A stretch of 64,000 nt of DNA from Copromyces sp. CBS 386.78. Taxonomy: Eukaryota > Ascomycota > Sordariomycetes > Sordariales > Sordariaceae. The stretch covers positions 353,260-417,259 of the forward strand of contig MU839110.1 of NCBI GenBank assembly GCA_030685235.1. Direction: 5' to 3'. The notes beneath the pieces were generated by a model. That model ran no database searches. It saw nothing but the letters and a program-made list of their open reading frames with translations, and was not told the DNA's origin. Position numbers and translations under genes: made by a program. Of this stretch, positions 23,661 to 36,214 are shown piece by piece; the first letter of the stretch is position 1; every line of letters starts with the position of its first letter.

Positions 23661-25264
23661 TGTCGATCATGGCCCTCTGGACTCCAAAGTCCAGACCCAA
23701 AGGATGGAAGAGCAAAAGAAGAGGCCGAAGCTACCGACCAATTGATACCAAAAAGAATCAAAAACTTCCAATCCGCTCCTCACGGCGCGGTACGAATGGC
23801 CTCGACGCTTGACAGCAATGACCGGGAGATTCCCAAATTTGCGTTTGTTTGTGGGCAAGCCGGGCCGTCACGTCACACTCGCACCCGACGGGGGGATCGG
23901 ATGCTGGCATACACACGCACAAACGCAGCTTCTGACGCGCTACAAAGACGGGCCTGAAGAGCGCTAATCCTGGATTGTCCAACGCTGTGGTGACTGGTGA
24001 GCGGGGTTTCTCCACATGCTGGATATTTCGCGGCCATTTCGCGTCAGTACCCCACATCACCGGCTATGGAAGGGTTAGGGTAAACCCCCTTTTTGTTTGT
24101 TTACTCGCTGTGGGCACTTTTTGATTTTAAGCGATGAAGCCAATCCGAATTTGCTTCTGACTGTCAATTCATGCTCATGATGGAGGATTAAACCCTTTCG
24201 CAAAGGCTACAAGCAGTTCTGTCCTTACGACTGTTACTTGCAGGAGTTGCAGGAACTCTGCATGCTCTATATTTTCACACTGTTGTGGAATGAGACGACC
24301 TTTGCAGATGTGTTTCAAGAGTGTCACCATTCAAGCTGGGTCAGTTCAAATAACACCCCCGCTCCCTCCTTCAGAATGTCTCAATAGACGGGAGTTCCGT
24401 GGGAGTGTTACACTCTCTTCAGCCCCAGCTTCCATTCCGGACACTTGTAACCAATGATACCGACTCCCCATTCAAGGCGCATATTGTCAATAAAGCCTCC
24501 ATGAGCAGCCTTGGGCACATGTTGAAGTACGAGTAACACATGCCGGTAGAATGGTGGCTTGACCCGTCCCGTCCCGCCCGCTATTATAAGTCTTAGCAAA
24601 GGGTTGTAAACGTTGTCCAAAAGGGCGCAGAAATTGGATGGAGGGTAAAGCAGCTTAAAATCGACCAAGACTTGACAAGATTTGGTTGATAAAAGAGACC
24701 TTCAGGGACATGGAGGGGGATATCGAATGCAGTGTCCATGCAGAACGGCATCTACTGGTCAGCATTCGCAAGCCATTTGCTCTTTGCGACTTGCCATTGT
24801 GTCACCGGCCTCGCCATCTTTGAGACTGCCGATTCCCCTTCTTGAGACAAAACCCTACCAGTAGGTTTCCCCCGGTCCTTAGTGTGGTTTTCCAACGGGT
24901 ACCGTACCTGCAGTCAAAGAAATTGATCAAATACCGGAGGTCCGAAACGCTACACTACTACCACCCAAATATCCAACTTGCAACGAATCGGGAAAACGTC
25001 AGATTTCGCCCTGAGGGAGCACAACATCATGTCCGAACCCAAGGATATTGCTTTCCATGCCGGTGATGCTACCACACATTCACCCAAGCGGCTGGAACCA
25101 ACCTTGAAGCTTCAATTGAGTCACAGCTCAGGTGTGTCTCAAGGCTCCAGGGCGAGCCATTAAGTATCGGTGGAATGCCACCCCCGCGCGCCTATCCAGC
25201 ACCTGATTTCTCTTGCAATCAATTATGGACAACAGCTTGACGCATCCAGTCTGTAATCTTCAAA
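23661..25264. other. Divergent intergenic region
   Basis: Promoter space of the HMG-repeat gene (minus) and the MFS transporter (plus). No gene, repeat or clear regulatory site could be supported. Confidence 0.5.
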
Positions 25265-27377
25265 ATGGCGTCTTCCGGGGAAGAGAAATTCTCAAGCGCA
25301 GAACCGCAAAGAGACACCAAACCAGTAGCCCTGATTACCGAGAAGTCTTCTTCTTCAAACACCAACGAAAACGACACCAGCGATGGCCCTGAATCCGACG
25401 ACCCAGTCCCCCACCTCCACGCAAAGACCTTCTTGGCTGTCGCTACCGTTTGTCTGATCTACATCGCCCAACTGATCAGTCTTGTTGGGGCAGGAGCTGT
25501 GAGTACCTCCTTCCTTTCCGAATTGTGGAATCCACAGTACACACTGCAACTGCCTTCTTTCGCACCTTCACTACTTCCCTCGTCCCACACTTCCTTCACA
25601 ACTCCCAAGTCCCAACTTCCCAACTTCATAACGTCCCAACTCCGCAATGTCGCAATCTCCCGCAAACTCCATTGCCCCTTCCCAAACAGCAACCATCCGG
25701 CAATCATACGGCACCAACTGAAGCAACCGCACTGCTGACCTGTTGTTTTCCGTTTCCCCCCTCTCGTCACAACAGCAAGGCCAAACCATCGCCTCCCACT
25801 TCCGCTCAGTCCCCGACCAACGTCATCTGGTTCTCCGCCCCCATGACCATCCTCACCGTCGTTTTGGGACCCATCGTCTCCCAAGCAGCCGACTACTGGG
25901 GCCGGAAATATTTCCTGGTAATCCCCACTTTTGTCGGCGGCGGGGTCGGTTCCCTGGCGGTCTCCCGCGCCCGCTCCATGCCCGTCGCTATCCTAGGATT
26001 CAGCATCATCGGCATCGGCTTCGGTTCGCAACCGCTTCTCCATGTAGTCACGAGCGAGGTGCTGCCGAGACGGTGGAGGGCGTGGGGCCAGGCGGCGGAT
26101 ATGGCTAGTAATGCTGTGGGCGCGGCCGTGGGGCTGTATGTGGGTGGGGCGTTGAATCGGACGAATGATCCTGGGGCAGAAGGGTTTAGGGTGTATTTCT
26201 TGATGAATATGGCGGTTTATGTGGTTGCGGCGGGGTTGTGTTGGGGGGTTTATAACCCGCCACTGAGACCTTTGCAGAGGGAGTTGAGTACGAGACAGAA
26301 ACTGGCGAGGTTGGATTGGGGAGGGTATGGATTTTTGGCGGTTGGGCTGGTGCTTTTCAGCGTTGGGTTGTCGTACTCGAAGAATCCGTACGAGTGGAGG
26401 GATCCGCAGGTTTCGGCTACCTTTGCGGTGCGCATGTTGTTTGTGATTGGGCTGGTGGTTTATGAGACTTGGGTGAAGAAGGATGGGATGTTCCACCATG
26501 GCCTGTTTACGGGTAATCGCAACTTTGCTGTGGCAATGTTTTGCGTCTTCTCGGAGGGCGTGGCGTTCTTTGCGGCCAACACGTACTTTGCTTTTCAGGT
26601 CAGCGTGCTTTACGAGTCGGATGCGCTGCTGGTTGGGGTGAGGTACAGTCTGATGATGATCATTGCTGCGGTCTTTGCTTGCTTGACAGGGTGGTATTGT
26701 GCGGCTACAAGGCGGGTGAAGTGGGCGACCTTTGTGGCTTTTGGCCTGTTTATCGTCTTCTTCATATGCATGGCGATGACTATGAGGAAGTCCAACACGC
26801 CGACGTGGGGCTATACCGTTTTCTTGGGGAGTGCGTTGGGGATGACTCTCACTACGCTGGTTACGGTTGCCCAGTTGTCGACACCGCCGGAGCTGATTAG
26901 TGTGGCCAGCGGGCTGATCATCAGCATTCGCTCACTGGGTGGAACTGTTGGGTTGGCCATATATAACGCGCTTTTCCACGATGTCATGAAGAACTTGGGG
27001 AACAACGTTGGGAGCGTTGTTGTACCAAAAGGAATATCACTGGATGATGTGGAGATGTTCGTCACAGCACTTGAAGCCCAGGATCAGAAGACATTGGGTA
27101 CAATACCCGGAGTGACGGCGGATATCATTAAAGCCGGTGCCATTGCTTTGCAAGACACTTATGTCGTAGCCTTTAGGCACGTTTGGATCGCTGGTGCTTG
27201 CTTCGTCGCGCTGGCTGCTCTTGGTAAGTCGAGCTGAGCTCCTCAATCCTCCGTAGAGGTACCTTATCATGCTAACACAATGTATTAGTCTCTCTTCTTT
27301 TGTTTGACCCCAAAAAGGAGTTCAATATGCACATTGATGCACCTGTTGAGAAGGAAGAAGATTTGTATTCCGTCTGA
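25265..27377 (+). CDS. MFS transporter, TRI12/siderophore-transporter type, frame disrupted or alternatively spliced
   Basis: Polytopic major facilitator with about 14 membrane helices, related to siderophore importers and the TRI12 efflux pump; substrate unknown. Exons: 25265-25498 (acidic/Ser N-terminus then TM1), a middle exon, and 27289-27377. The last intron (27224-27288; donor GTAAGT, branch GCTAACAC, acceptor TATTAG) gives the C-terminus KEEDLYSV. Motif PIVSQAADYWGRKYF in the TM2-3 loop is typical of this branch. The middle exon has two possible acceptors. The one at 25775 restores a family-like segment (QGQTIASHF) but is one base out of frame with the rest, at a CCCC run (25811-25814). 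The one at 25809 keeps frame (578 aa) but drops that segment. Either the gene has a 1-nt insertion (real or assembly) or it uses the later site. Confidence 0.75.
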
Positions 27378-30335
27378 TATTGAGGAGTGTCTTCGGTTTG
27401 TTTTGACAAGGGCATCAAGAGTTTAGAAGCTTCATCCATGTTCTCACCATATCAAGAGGAAGGGAACATCATTCCCGCAGGTATATAACTCCCTTGTTCC
27501 ATTTCCACTTCCTACGCCTCGTCCTCCTACCCCTGAACAAACAAATTCCAGGATTGCGCGGAGGTCAAGGGTTGATGCTTCAAGATCAAACAATCCGCAG
27601 CACTGGTGCCAGCATCACAGTGCTACTAGATTCAGGTCCATTGGACCAATGTTGTGGAGCCTTCTCTGTTTATTAGACTAGAATGTCAAGTGGGCCTCTT
27701 CTGTGATAACCAAGGTATGTGGAAGCCAATAGTAAAGAAGCAGATACGGCCATACACTTGTGAATCTGAGGAGCAAAGACCATGTCTTCATGCTGAGCTT
27801 CCTACGGTCCAATTGTGCTCCTTGGTTCATCCTCCGATGACTACTATATCTCCGTTGCCCGCTTGAGCTGTTTCTTTGTCCCTTGACTGGCCATGCTCGT
27901 GTTACAATGCGGATGGTCCCGCGGCTTTCTTCCGCGTTTGAGCTTGACGGGAGGAAATGTTGTGAATCCGTACGATGGATTAACCGATCAATCCCTAGGA
28001 CCCCGTTCTGACAGCTGGAAGCGGCAGACATGACATAAATAGGTTGATTATTCATCATGAAACGAATGTGAGGTGGGAAGTTCTGAGTTAAGTTCTAATA
28101 CTTACCTCGTCTATACATCTTCCGTGTTTGCTGTTACCCACAAGTGGTCCATCTACTTGAGATGCCCTACGCTCAATATCGGTAATATAAATCCCTTTCT
28201 TGTATCTTCTTGAGCGACGCTTGGCATCATGAGTGAGGGAAAAATAAAGATCCGGATCATGGAGGCGGAATGGCAAGTCCAGAGGTCGGAACAACCAACT
28301 CTCACCATGTGCTGGCTCCAACAACTCGCAAACCCAATTGCAACGTCACAGCAAGACAACTCTTTCAAGGCAACCCCGCAAGTATTTGGAATGAAGTGCG
28401 TCGCCAAGTGCCACGACGGTGGTAAGATCCGGTCACCAGGCAAGATAAAGGCAAAATAAAAGGCAGGATATGAGGTGAAATGACCCGCTTGGGCTCGCTG
28501 TGTTGAGGACTAATGTTCACTTACGAGTGCATCTGCCACAGTGCATTGTTCACTACCTATGCAGATACCCGGGAGTCTGGGTCGTGTCTGGGTCATAGGC
28601 TGGCCGCTCCAAGGTTTCGTCTCCTCTTTTCCTGCGTGTTAGTTAATAGTCGATAGCGGATCGTTTTAGAGTTGTGTGGTGCCGCAACACCTCACGGTGG
28701 TGATGCGAAGGAGAGAGTTTGTCTCGCTTTCTGCTATCTTCCTCAGCCACCATGATGTATCCAGGCAAACATGGACAATGTTGAAGATGTCTACTATGTA
28801 GTACGCCGCAGCCGGACATTCCAGAAGCGTTCGCTTCAAGTTTCAAGATGGAAAGCCATGTGTTCATCGTCATGGATCTTCCGGTTGCTTGTGAAGAGTG
28901 TGATGCCGTGAGGGGGTTTAGGCCCATTCCAGAGGCCAGGGTTACATCGGAAAAGGTGGACGAAGGTAGCTCGGTAGGTTTGCCTGCACCACGATAAGTG
29001 TTAACAACTGTAATTCGAATCCTTTCCATACAAGTTCTGTCATTTCTCGGATCATCACCAGTGTCTGCGGGTTATCGTTTTGGACTCTTGGTGGCATGTA
29101 TGTGGCACCAGATTGCGAAATTTGATTCCTTCCTTCCCCTAAGTTCGTGTTTTTCGATGTGAGTGCGGCCCGCCGTGCTTGCCACACCTTCTAGGAACGA
29201 TGGCCTTCCTCAGCAAGATTTGCTGCATCTTTGAACGCCTGTCAGAACCTTGTTCGTGTGTCGTGGTGGTGGGCAATCATGGACGATGAGACGAAGTCAT
29301 TTTTCAGCTCGATGTTTGTTCGTGATAACTCGGAGAGCAAATGACATTTTGGGGAAGGCTGATCCCTTTTTAATTTCGCAACAGTCAATATTCCAGAAGG
29401 ATAAGGGAGATTCCCTGTCGGTGTGGGAAGAGATGCCTGTCAAGGTCTGGCATCAGCAAACAAACAGATCTGGTATCACTCACCTTGAACCCTAACCCGC
29501 ACCCAGAAGTGCACACTAAAGACGTGGACGAGAGTGATGGCCGTCAACAGCAACACCCACGGTCCGGCTTACCCGCCAGAATGTTTCCAAAACAACATGA
29601 AGGCTCTCAATTGGCAGGTCGATGACGATTTCTCACATCAGCAGAAGCGGGCTGGGGGCAAGGCGTAGCTGGCAAAGCTGGGTGAAAAACATTCCCGAGT
29701 TGGGGCTCGCCCGAAAGGCAGCATGGCGTGCAAGTGGAAGACGTGGTGGTGGTGACGAGAAAAGGAATGATTGACACTGCAGGCTGCATTTTAGTGTCGA
29801 GAAGCAGCCACATCAGGTGGTGACTGGTGGCCTTCTGACGGGCTCTTTCCTCAATGGACGAAACCTCCCAAACAACAATGGACGCCCTCTCTGTCAATAA
29901 ACATGCGGGCACACAGCCATCCAATTTTCCGAGCAGGTATCATGGTTGTCACTGTGAAGATTAAACCAAAATTGACACATCTGTTCCAAAAGGTTGCGGG
30001 AAATCATGGCACGGGAACGGATGTCATGTTACATACCTCGCGGGTCTCGGGCTCTTGGGTGCTGCCGTTGGTGCAGAAGCGCAGGCGCGGCTATCGTCTT
30101 ATTGGTAACATGGTAGCATCGCGTCCATTCTCCTCTTCTCACAAGACTGACCAAATGTCAGATTTACTGGTGTGAACTGGTTGATTGAACTGTCTAGAAA
30201 CTGGCTCTCCAGCAGATCCGCTCCAGAAGGTCTGGGGGGTGCTCGGGTATCCCAGAAATGCCAAGACCTGTAGTCAGGTGACTGGGACCCTCTACATCTG
30301 GGTGTGATCTGCACCCTGTAATCTAATATACCCCC
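27378..30335. other. Long intergenic region
   Basis: About 3 kb with ordinary composition. No ORF shows domain, splice or start support; no repeat was recognised before the AT-rich block begins near 30.34 kb. Confidence 0.5.
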
Positions 30336-33180
30336 TTACTTACAGACCTCTTTCGCCTCCTTTTTAAAGTCAAAAGTGAAGCTATTTATAGATATTTTAT
30401 ACTATTAATCCTAGTTTCTTATCTAGATCTTCTAAATCAACCTCCTTTAGTCCCGGATTATCCTTCTTCCGTAGTAGCACTTCGGCCATTCCTAGTAGAT
30501 CTCTGAAACTCCTATACTTTAATATATCTAATATTTTCGTTAATTTATCTATTAGTATTAATTTTGTATCTAGATATTTAATCTTGAGAATCTTCTTAGT
30601 AAAGATCTCCTTCCTTAACTAGTATCTATAGATATTTATATATCTCATTTTGGTATTGAAAGTAGGGGTTTTTTCTATAAGTGCTCTAATAGTTTGCTTA
30701 TTATTATATTATAAAGTAGGAATAGGATCTTTTAATAGTTTTACCCCTAGGGCGGATATTAACCGTATTATAAATAAGGTTTCCTTAACTACTTTTTCGA
30801 TTGCGTATAGTTCTACCTCTAGTATTAAGGTTATAATCGTAATCTATTTAATTATACCCCAATAAATTAAACTACTATACAATTTAATTGTAAAGCCTTG
30901 TAAGCTCTTTTAATCGATAGCGTTATTTATAAATAAAGTATTTAAAACTATTTCCAATTAGTTATTCCCGCTAAAATATAATACCTATATTTTAATTATT
31001 TAAAAATACTATAATACCTTTTCGCTTATAGCTAGGTAGGTAAGATTAGGGTTATAATTATATTATACTAATTTACTTATTAGGAATACGATATTTAATT
31101 TAATATTAATTATTGCGTATAGTAGGGAATTTACGTTAATTTAGTAAGCGCGGATCTCTACGTAATTAGTAGTACCTTCGTAAAGGGTTAATTCTATATG
31201 CCCTATAAGTACTAGGGTAGGTTGAAAGCTAGATTTTAATAGCTTGGAGATCTTCTCGATATAAGCTTCCTATAATAGTTAGATCTTTCCTTAATCTCGA
31301 TTTCGGATAACTTCAATACTTAAAAATTATTGGAGTTCATTTCTTTTAATAAAGTAATATCTTGACTATAGATTTATTATATATTTATTAACCTCTTCTA
31401 TTATACTCTTATTAAATATAAAAATAATATTATTAATATAATATAGTATAAGTATATTATTTTTCTTTATAATATATAGATTTTTAGGGATCGCTTTGAA
31501 TCCTATTTCTTTAAACGTTCTACTAAACTTTCGTTACTATAATAGAAGTATTTATTTAAGTTTATATAATATTTTAATTAGTTTAAGGACTTTGCTAGGA
31601 GTTTGATACCCTGGTAATATACGTATATAGATCTCCTTATCGAGAGTTGCGTTAATAAAGGCATTGACTATATTATATTAGATTAGTTCGAAGTCGAGTT
31701 TTGCAGCGAGAACGATAATAGATTTGAACGATTTCCTTATTAGGGTAGATACGTATGTATTTACTCTATTCTTACTCTATTAATCTCTTTTTACAATTAA
31801 CCGTACTTTATATTTATTAAGGGTATTATTTTTATTGAATTTGTATACGTATACTTATATATAATTAAAGATTTATTTACTTCGTATCCGTAGTAAGTTT
31901 CCGCTAACTTCGATTTACGTCTTTATATCCTTATAATTCTATAGATAGGTTTCTTCTACCTACTTAAATATTTTACCAAATTAATAATTATTAAGATCCC
32001 TATAATATTTGGGTTTTAGGGGTAGATCTCGTTTATAAATACTTTTAAAACAACTAAGCTTAATAATTAACCGTTCTACTTCCGCCTTAGTAATAATCTT
32101 CCCTACTATTTTTACTATTGGCTATATTAATTTACTAATATAAAAGGCGGCTTCCTAAGGTTCTTATTAGCGGATATACTAATTTATTATTCGGTTTATT
32201 AAATAATCAGTATAGAGTACGGCCGGTAGGGTTAATAAAAGTAATAGGTAAAACCCTATAATATATTCGAAGGATATTTTTTTTATAGTAGGGTACGGAT
32301 TAACTCCTTTTTAAATTTGACCGCTCTCTTCTTAGGAAGTATTTTAATTTTGCTCGTAGTCTTTATCTAAGAGGTTTAATAATAACGGTTCGATATTTAT
32401 ATTATCGATATCGTTTTATAGGTTGTAGCCTTTTCTTTCTAATAAATTAAATACCTCCGAAGGTTGATTATATAGCTTATTTACTTTATTAAGTAAATCC
32501 GCTAATTCTTCGCTGCTTATTTAGAAGTCTTCTTTCAACTTCTTAAGGTTTCTTTCGAATAGTTTGTTTAAAAGGGAATTTATACTTATAGGAAGGTACT
32601 ACGTATAAATAATAATAGGTAGTAGGCCGTTAAAATATATTTCGAATATTGTATACTTTTTATAAATGTTCTATAAAAAGGATATTAATTTAAGTTTAGA
32701 ATAAAATAAAAAAACCTCGCGTAAACCTCGCGCGAAAGAAGAAACCTTGCGCAAACTTCGCGTAAAAAGAATAAAATATCTAAAATTTCGCGGAAAGATC
32801 GCGTAATAAATAAATAATAAGAAACTTCGTATAAACCTCGTAATACTTATTCCTAATTAGTTCATTATATTAATAATTAGTATAATTAGTATTATTATTA
32901 AAAGAAGAGAAAAATCGAAATTTTACTAGTCGCTAGCGGGTTAAGTACCCTTATTTCGTAGAGGAAATTGTTTATTTACTTTATATTTTTAATTTAATAT
33001 TTCATTTTGAAGGTCAGTTAATATCGCTACTACCTTTTATCTTATATTCAAACTCTAGTAAAATACTATTTCAAAAATTTAAAAACATTTAGTTTATATA
33101 TAATTTACACCTTACGAAGATATTTGCATATAGTTACTTTATATACGTTTAACCGTTTATAACATTATATTGGATATACC
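30336..33180 (-). mobile_element. RIP-degraded Ty1/copia retrotransposon relic
   Basis: AT-rich block with many stops on both strands. On the minus strand, bases about 31710-31560 translate (through stops) to VNAFINATLDKEIYIRILPG, matching the copia reverse-transcriptase motif in which a conserved Asp-Val precedes NAFLN and a PPG box. Bases about 31490-31420 give LYYINNIIFIF, the expected RIP product of the catalytic YVDD box (GAC to AAC gives D to N). Bases about 31350-31290 give FLSIEVIRNRD, matching the conserved FLGIEV segment after RT. The gene order and strand agree. LTRs could not be delimited. The mutation pattern (C-to-T, G-to-A, loss of CpA) fits RIP. Confidence 0.8.
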
Positions 33181-34179
33181 TATAACATATGCAGCTACAG
33201 GCGCAGCCCCACGGGGGGGTCGCTTCAGCTGGGTACCGCCTCGACCTCCTCACCAAATCCGACCCTCCCACACATGACGATCCGGGCCGGGCAAACTCCA
33301 AAGCCACCACGTCTCGAGATAACGCAAGGCTTGCAATAATAAAGGTCTTCGGCAAAGTCCGCCACCGCTACAATGACCACCAAGCAGCTCAACCGTCTGG
33401 TCTTTGTAGTAGACTGCCGCAGTGTTCTTTGTCACGCATCAGCCAGGCGAGCCAGGCCATTGACCCCGTCTCGCCCATCAAATGATTACCTGACAGTTGT
33501 ATACCTACTTGCCATTGTCACGCTCTCGTCCTTTTGGCTTTGGTCTCCCGCTGATGGACAACCTCCCTTTTCCTCTTCCCGTCAGGCGTCCGCCAACAAG
33601 CCGTCAGTCAACCCGTCACATTTCACCGTCAGCACCGAGTGGATGCAGCGATGCAGGTCGTAGCAGATGTGGAAGGACAGCAGTGTCGTCTGCATTCGAC
33701 CCTGGGCGAGAACAACACAACTTCCACGAAACCCCTCGCCTCGCTGGGCGGACTGTTAGCACACGGACGAGTACACACTGGAAGCACTGCATCTCCTCGT
33801 CCTCCCCTCGTGCTGGAACCCAATCAGAATGGTGCTGCCTTCGGGCCAAGCTGTCCATGTCAGCTTTTGGCTCATCCTTTGATGGAGCCTTCTTCACTTG
33901 TCGTTACTCCTTTGGGCAAGGTTGATTTCAGCCCATCAAGCCCGCCTCTTCAGTATCAACTGCACTCGTTTTCCAGCCATTGTTCTGACTGGCCCATCCT
34001 TTACAAGCATTGGAATCCCGTCAGCTGTCATCTGATGTAAAAGCTTTGGGGTTGCCTACATGCAGGTTCCTGAACCTCTCTCTTTCATCTCTCTTCACCG
34101 TCAATCTCTCCCAGTCCACTCTCAAGGTCTTCTCCCTCTCCCATCCCTTCTTCCCATCATACCACTACCTCTAGACACC
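33181..34179. other. Intergenic region and promoter
   Basis: Normal composition resumes abruptly at about 33.18 kb. CT-rich tracts at 34075-34170 look like the leader of the downstream gene. No other gene was seen. Confidence 0.5.
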
Positions 34180-35471
34180 ATGCCAAGCAAAGAAGATGTC
34201 ATCGCTCAACTCATCGCATTTTGGGGTTTCTCTTGCCCAAAATCTGGAAGCTTCTACATCTGTCCTGACATGAAGCACGAGTTTCTCGGTTGCTGCAGTG
34301 TCGACCCATGCACCGAGGAACGAAATGGTGTCTGCCCGGACGCCGACCTCGACGTTGCGACCTTCTCTTCCAACAAATATGACAATCTTCACGCGCAGTC
34401 ATGCGACGTCGTAATTCAAGAAGCGGCATTCTACACATGCACAGGTACTACGCCTCCATTTATGGGTTGTTGCGCTTCAGGTTGGAACCCATGTGTTCGC
34501 GGTGGTTGTCCCGAGGATAAATTAAGGGCGGCGGTCTTGAACAAGATCGCAGGCGAGGAATGGAAACGGACATATCTACTCAACCCGAACGGCAGCGGCA
34601 TCAGCTACGACAACATCACCAAAACCGAGCCCAGCAGCAGCAGCAGCGCGAGCAGCACAAGCGAGCCCACCAGCAGCAGCACAAACCAGCCCATTAACGA
34701 CCTGGACAAAAGCGGAGGACTATCCACAGGCGCTATTGCCGGCATCGCTGTAGGCGGTGTTATTGCAGTCCTCATCATCGTTGCCGGAATTATGTGGAAG
34801 TGCGGATGGTTCCCAAGGAAGAAGAAGGAGGAAGAAATCAAGCAGGAGGCGGATGTGCCCGGAGCAGCCATGTCTCATATGAGCCCCATGACTCCTATGG
34901 CCCAACAAGCATACCCTCACCAAGGGCCACACGGATACGGATACGCTGATGAGAGCGGACGATCGGTCATGAGCAGCCCAAGCACAGGCTACATCCGAGG
35001 TAAGAGCCAAGAGTTTACTATCCGCTATTCCCCCCCCAACACCTCACTGATCAGACTGGCTAATGCTCAGTCTCTCAACATGCAGACTCGTACGTGAGTG
35101 GCCTCACTGCTCCCGGCAGCCAGCATGGCGTCTCTCCAGCCCTTTCCAAGGGGGGTCTCCATAGCCAACACGCGTCTCCGGATCTTAAACAACACGGCTT
35201 TGATCCAAAGTACGGCTACAATGGTTACAACGACTACCAAAACAACGGCTTGGGACTAGGTACCGTTGCAGAGTTGCCCGTCACCGACCAACACTTCGGC
35301 GCGCAGGAATTGCCTGCGGGTAACCATCCCGGCTATGAGATGGACGCCGGCGCCGTTCAGCCGCCACCGGCGCAAAACCAGCAACCGCAGGATCCCAGTG
35401 CTCAGGAAGGCGACCGGCAGGACACCAACGGGGAGCAACCTACCCAACGCGGCGAAGAGAGGAGAAATTGA
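34180..35471 (+). CDS. Single-pass membrane protein with duplicated Cys-rich module
   Basis: A 401-residue product in two exons, 34180-34999 and 35086-35471. The 86 bp intron (donor GTAAGA, acceptor CATGCAG) joins GYIR to DSYVSG in frame. The N-terminal part has two copies of a Cys module: FYICPD...FLGCCSVDPC...CP and FYTCTG...FMGCCASGWNPC...CP. A Ser/Thr-rich spacer follows, then one helix (STGAIAGIAVGGVIAVLIIV) and a long cytosolic tail rich in Gly, Tyr, Pro and Gln. No cleavable signal peptide is visible before the Cys modules, so the helix may act as a signal anchor, or the true 5' exon lies upstream. The start is the ATG in CACCATGCC. Similar Cys modules occur in uncharacterised fungal surface proteins; function is unknown. 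Confidence 0.78.
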
Positions 35472-36214
35472 TCCCAAAGAAAAACGACAACGAAAAAGGG
35501 GAATGGGTAGGGAAGAGGACATGGAGGGAGCCATGTTCCACGGGGGAAGATGAGATGATGCACATTTTAGGATACCACGGCGTCACGGCGAACAGGGGCA
35601 TCGGACATTTTAGATGCATGCTTTGTACTCCCCCAAACTGGGGCTTTGATGCGGATGTCAATGTTTTTCGACATCTGTATAATACTTCTTCAATTCGATC
35701 GTATATCACTTTAACCTTTCCGTCCACGCTTCCAAGCTTCCATCATCTTGTCATGGTTAAGGTAACCTTTTACTTTTTCATCTGATGTTCAAGGTTCTTT
35801 GACAGTGTATGTACCAGGCAGGTTAATACTCAAAGAAAAATGAAGGCAAGTACCAAAAACTATCTATCCCGAAGATGTCCTCTTACACATGAGCTAACGA
35901 TGACTCTGCCCAGTTCCTAGCTCTATGCTCCCAACTTTCCACAGGCGACAAGATACTTCAATCACTCCTTTTCCTTCACTCGTGGACAACATGAACATGG
36001 AATGGAAGCGAATATAATGGCCTAAAGAAGAAGAAGTATATACAAGTATCGGGCCCACTCAGTCTGGTCGATCGATTCTCATTGACAATCGACCGAACGA
36101 CCCAAAAGTTAGGTCGGTATTCACAAGAAGCTCCCTCCTCTCTTCACAACACCCCACCAACCTCTCATGTCACCTCTTTCTCTCTTCACCAACTCTCCCT
36201 ACTACACCGCCATC
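35472..36214. other. Convergent intergenic region
   Basis: 3' flanks of two convergent genes; nothing else is recognised. Confidence 0.55.
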
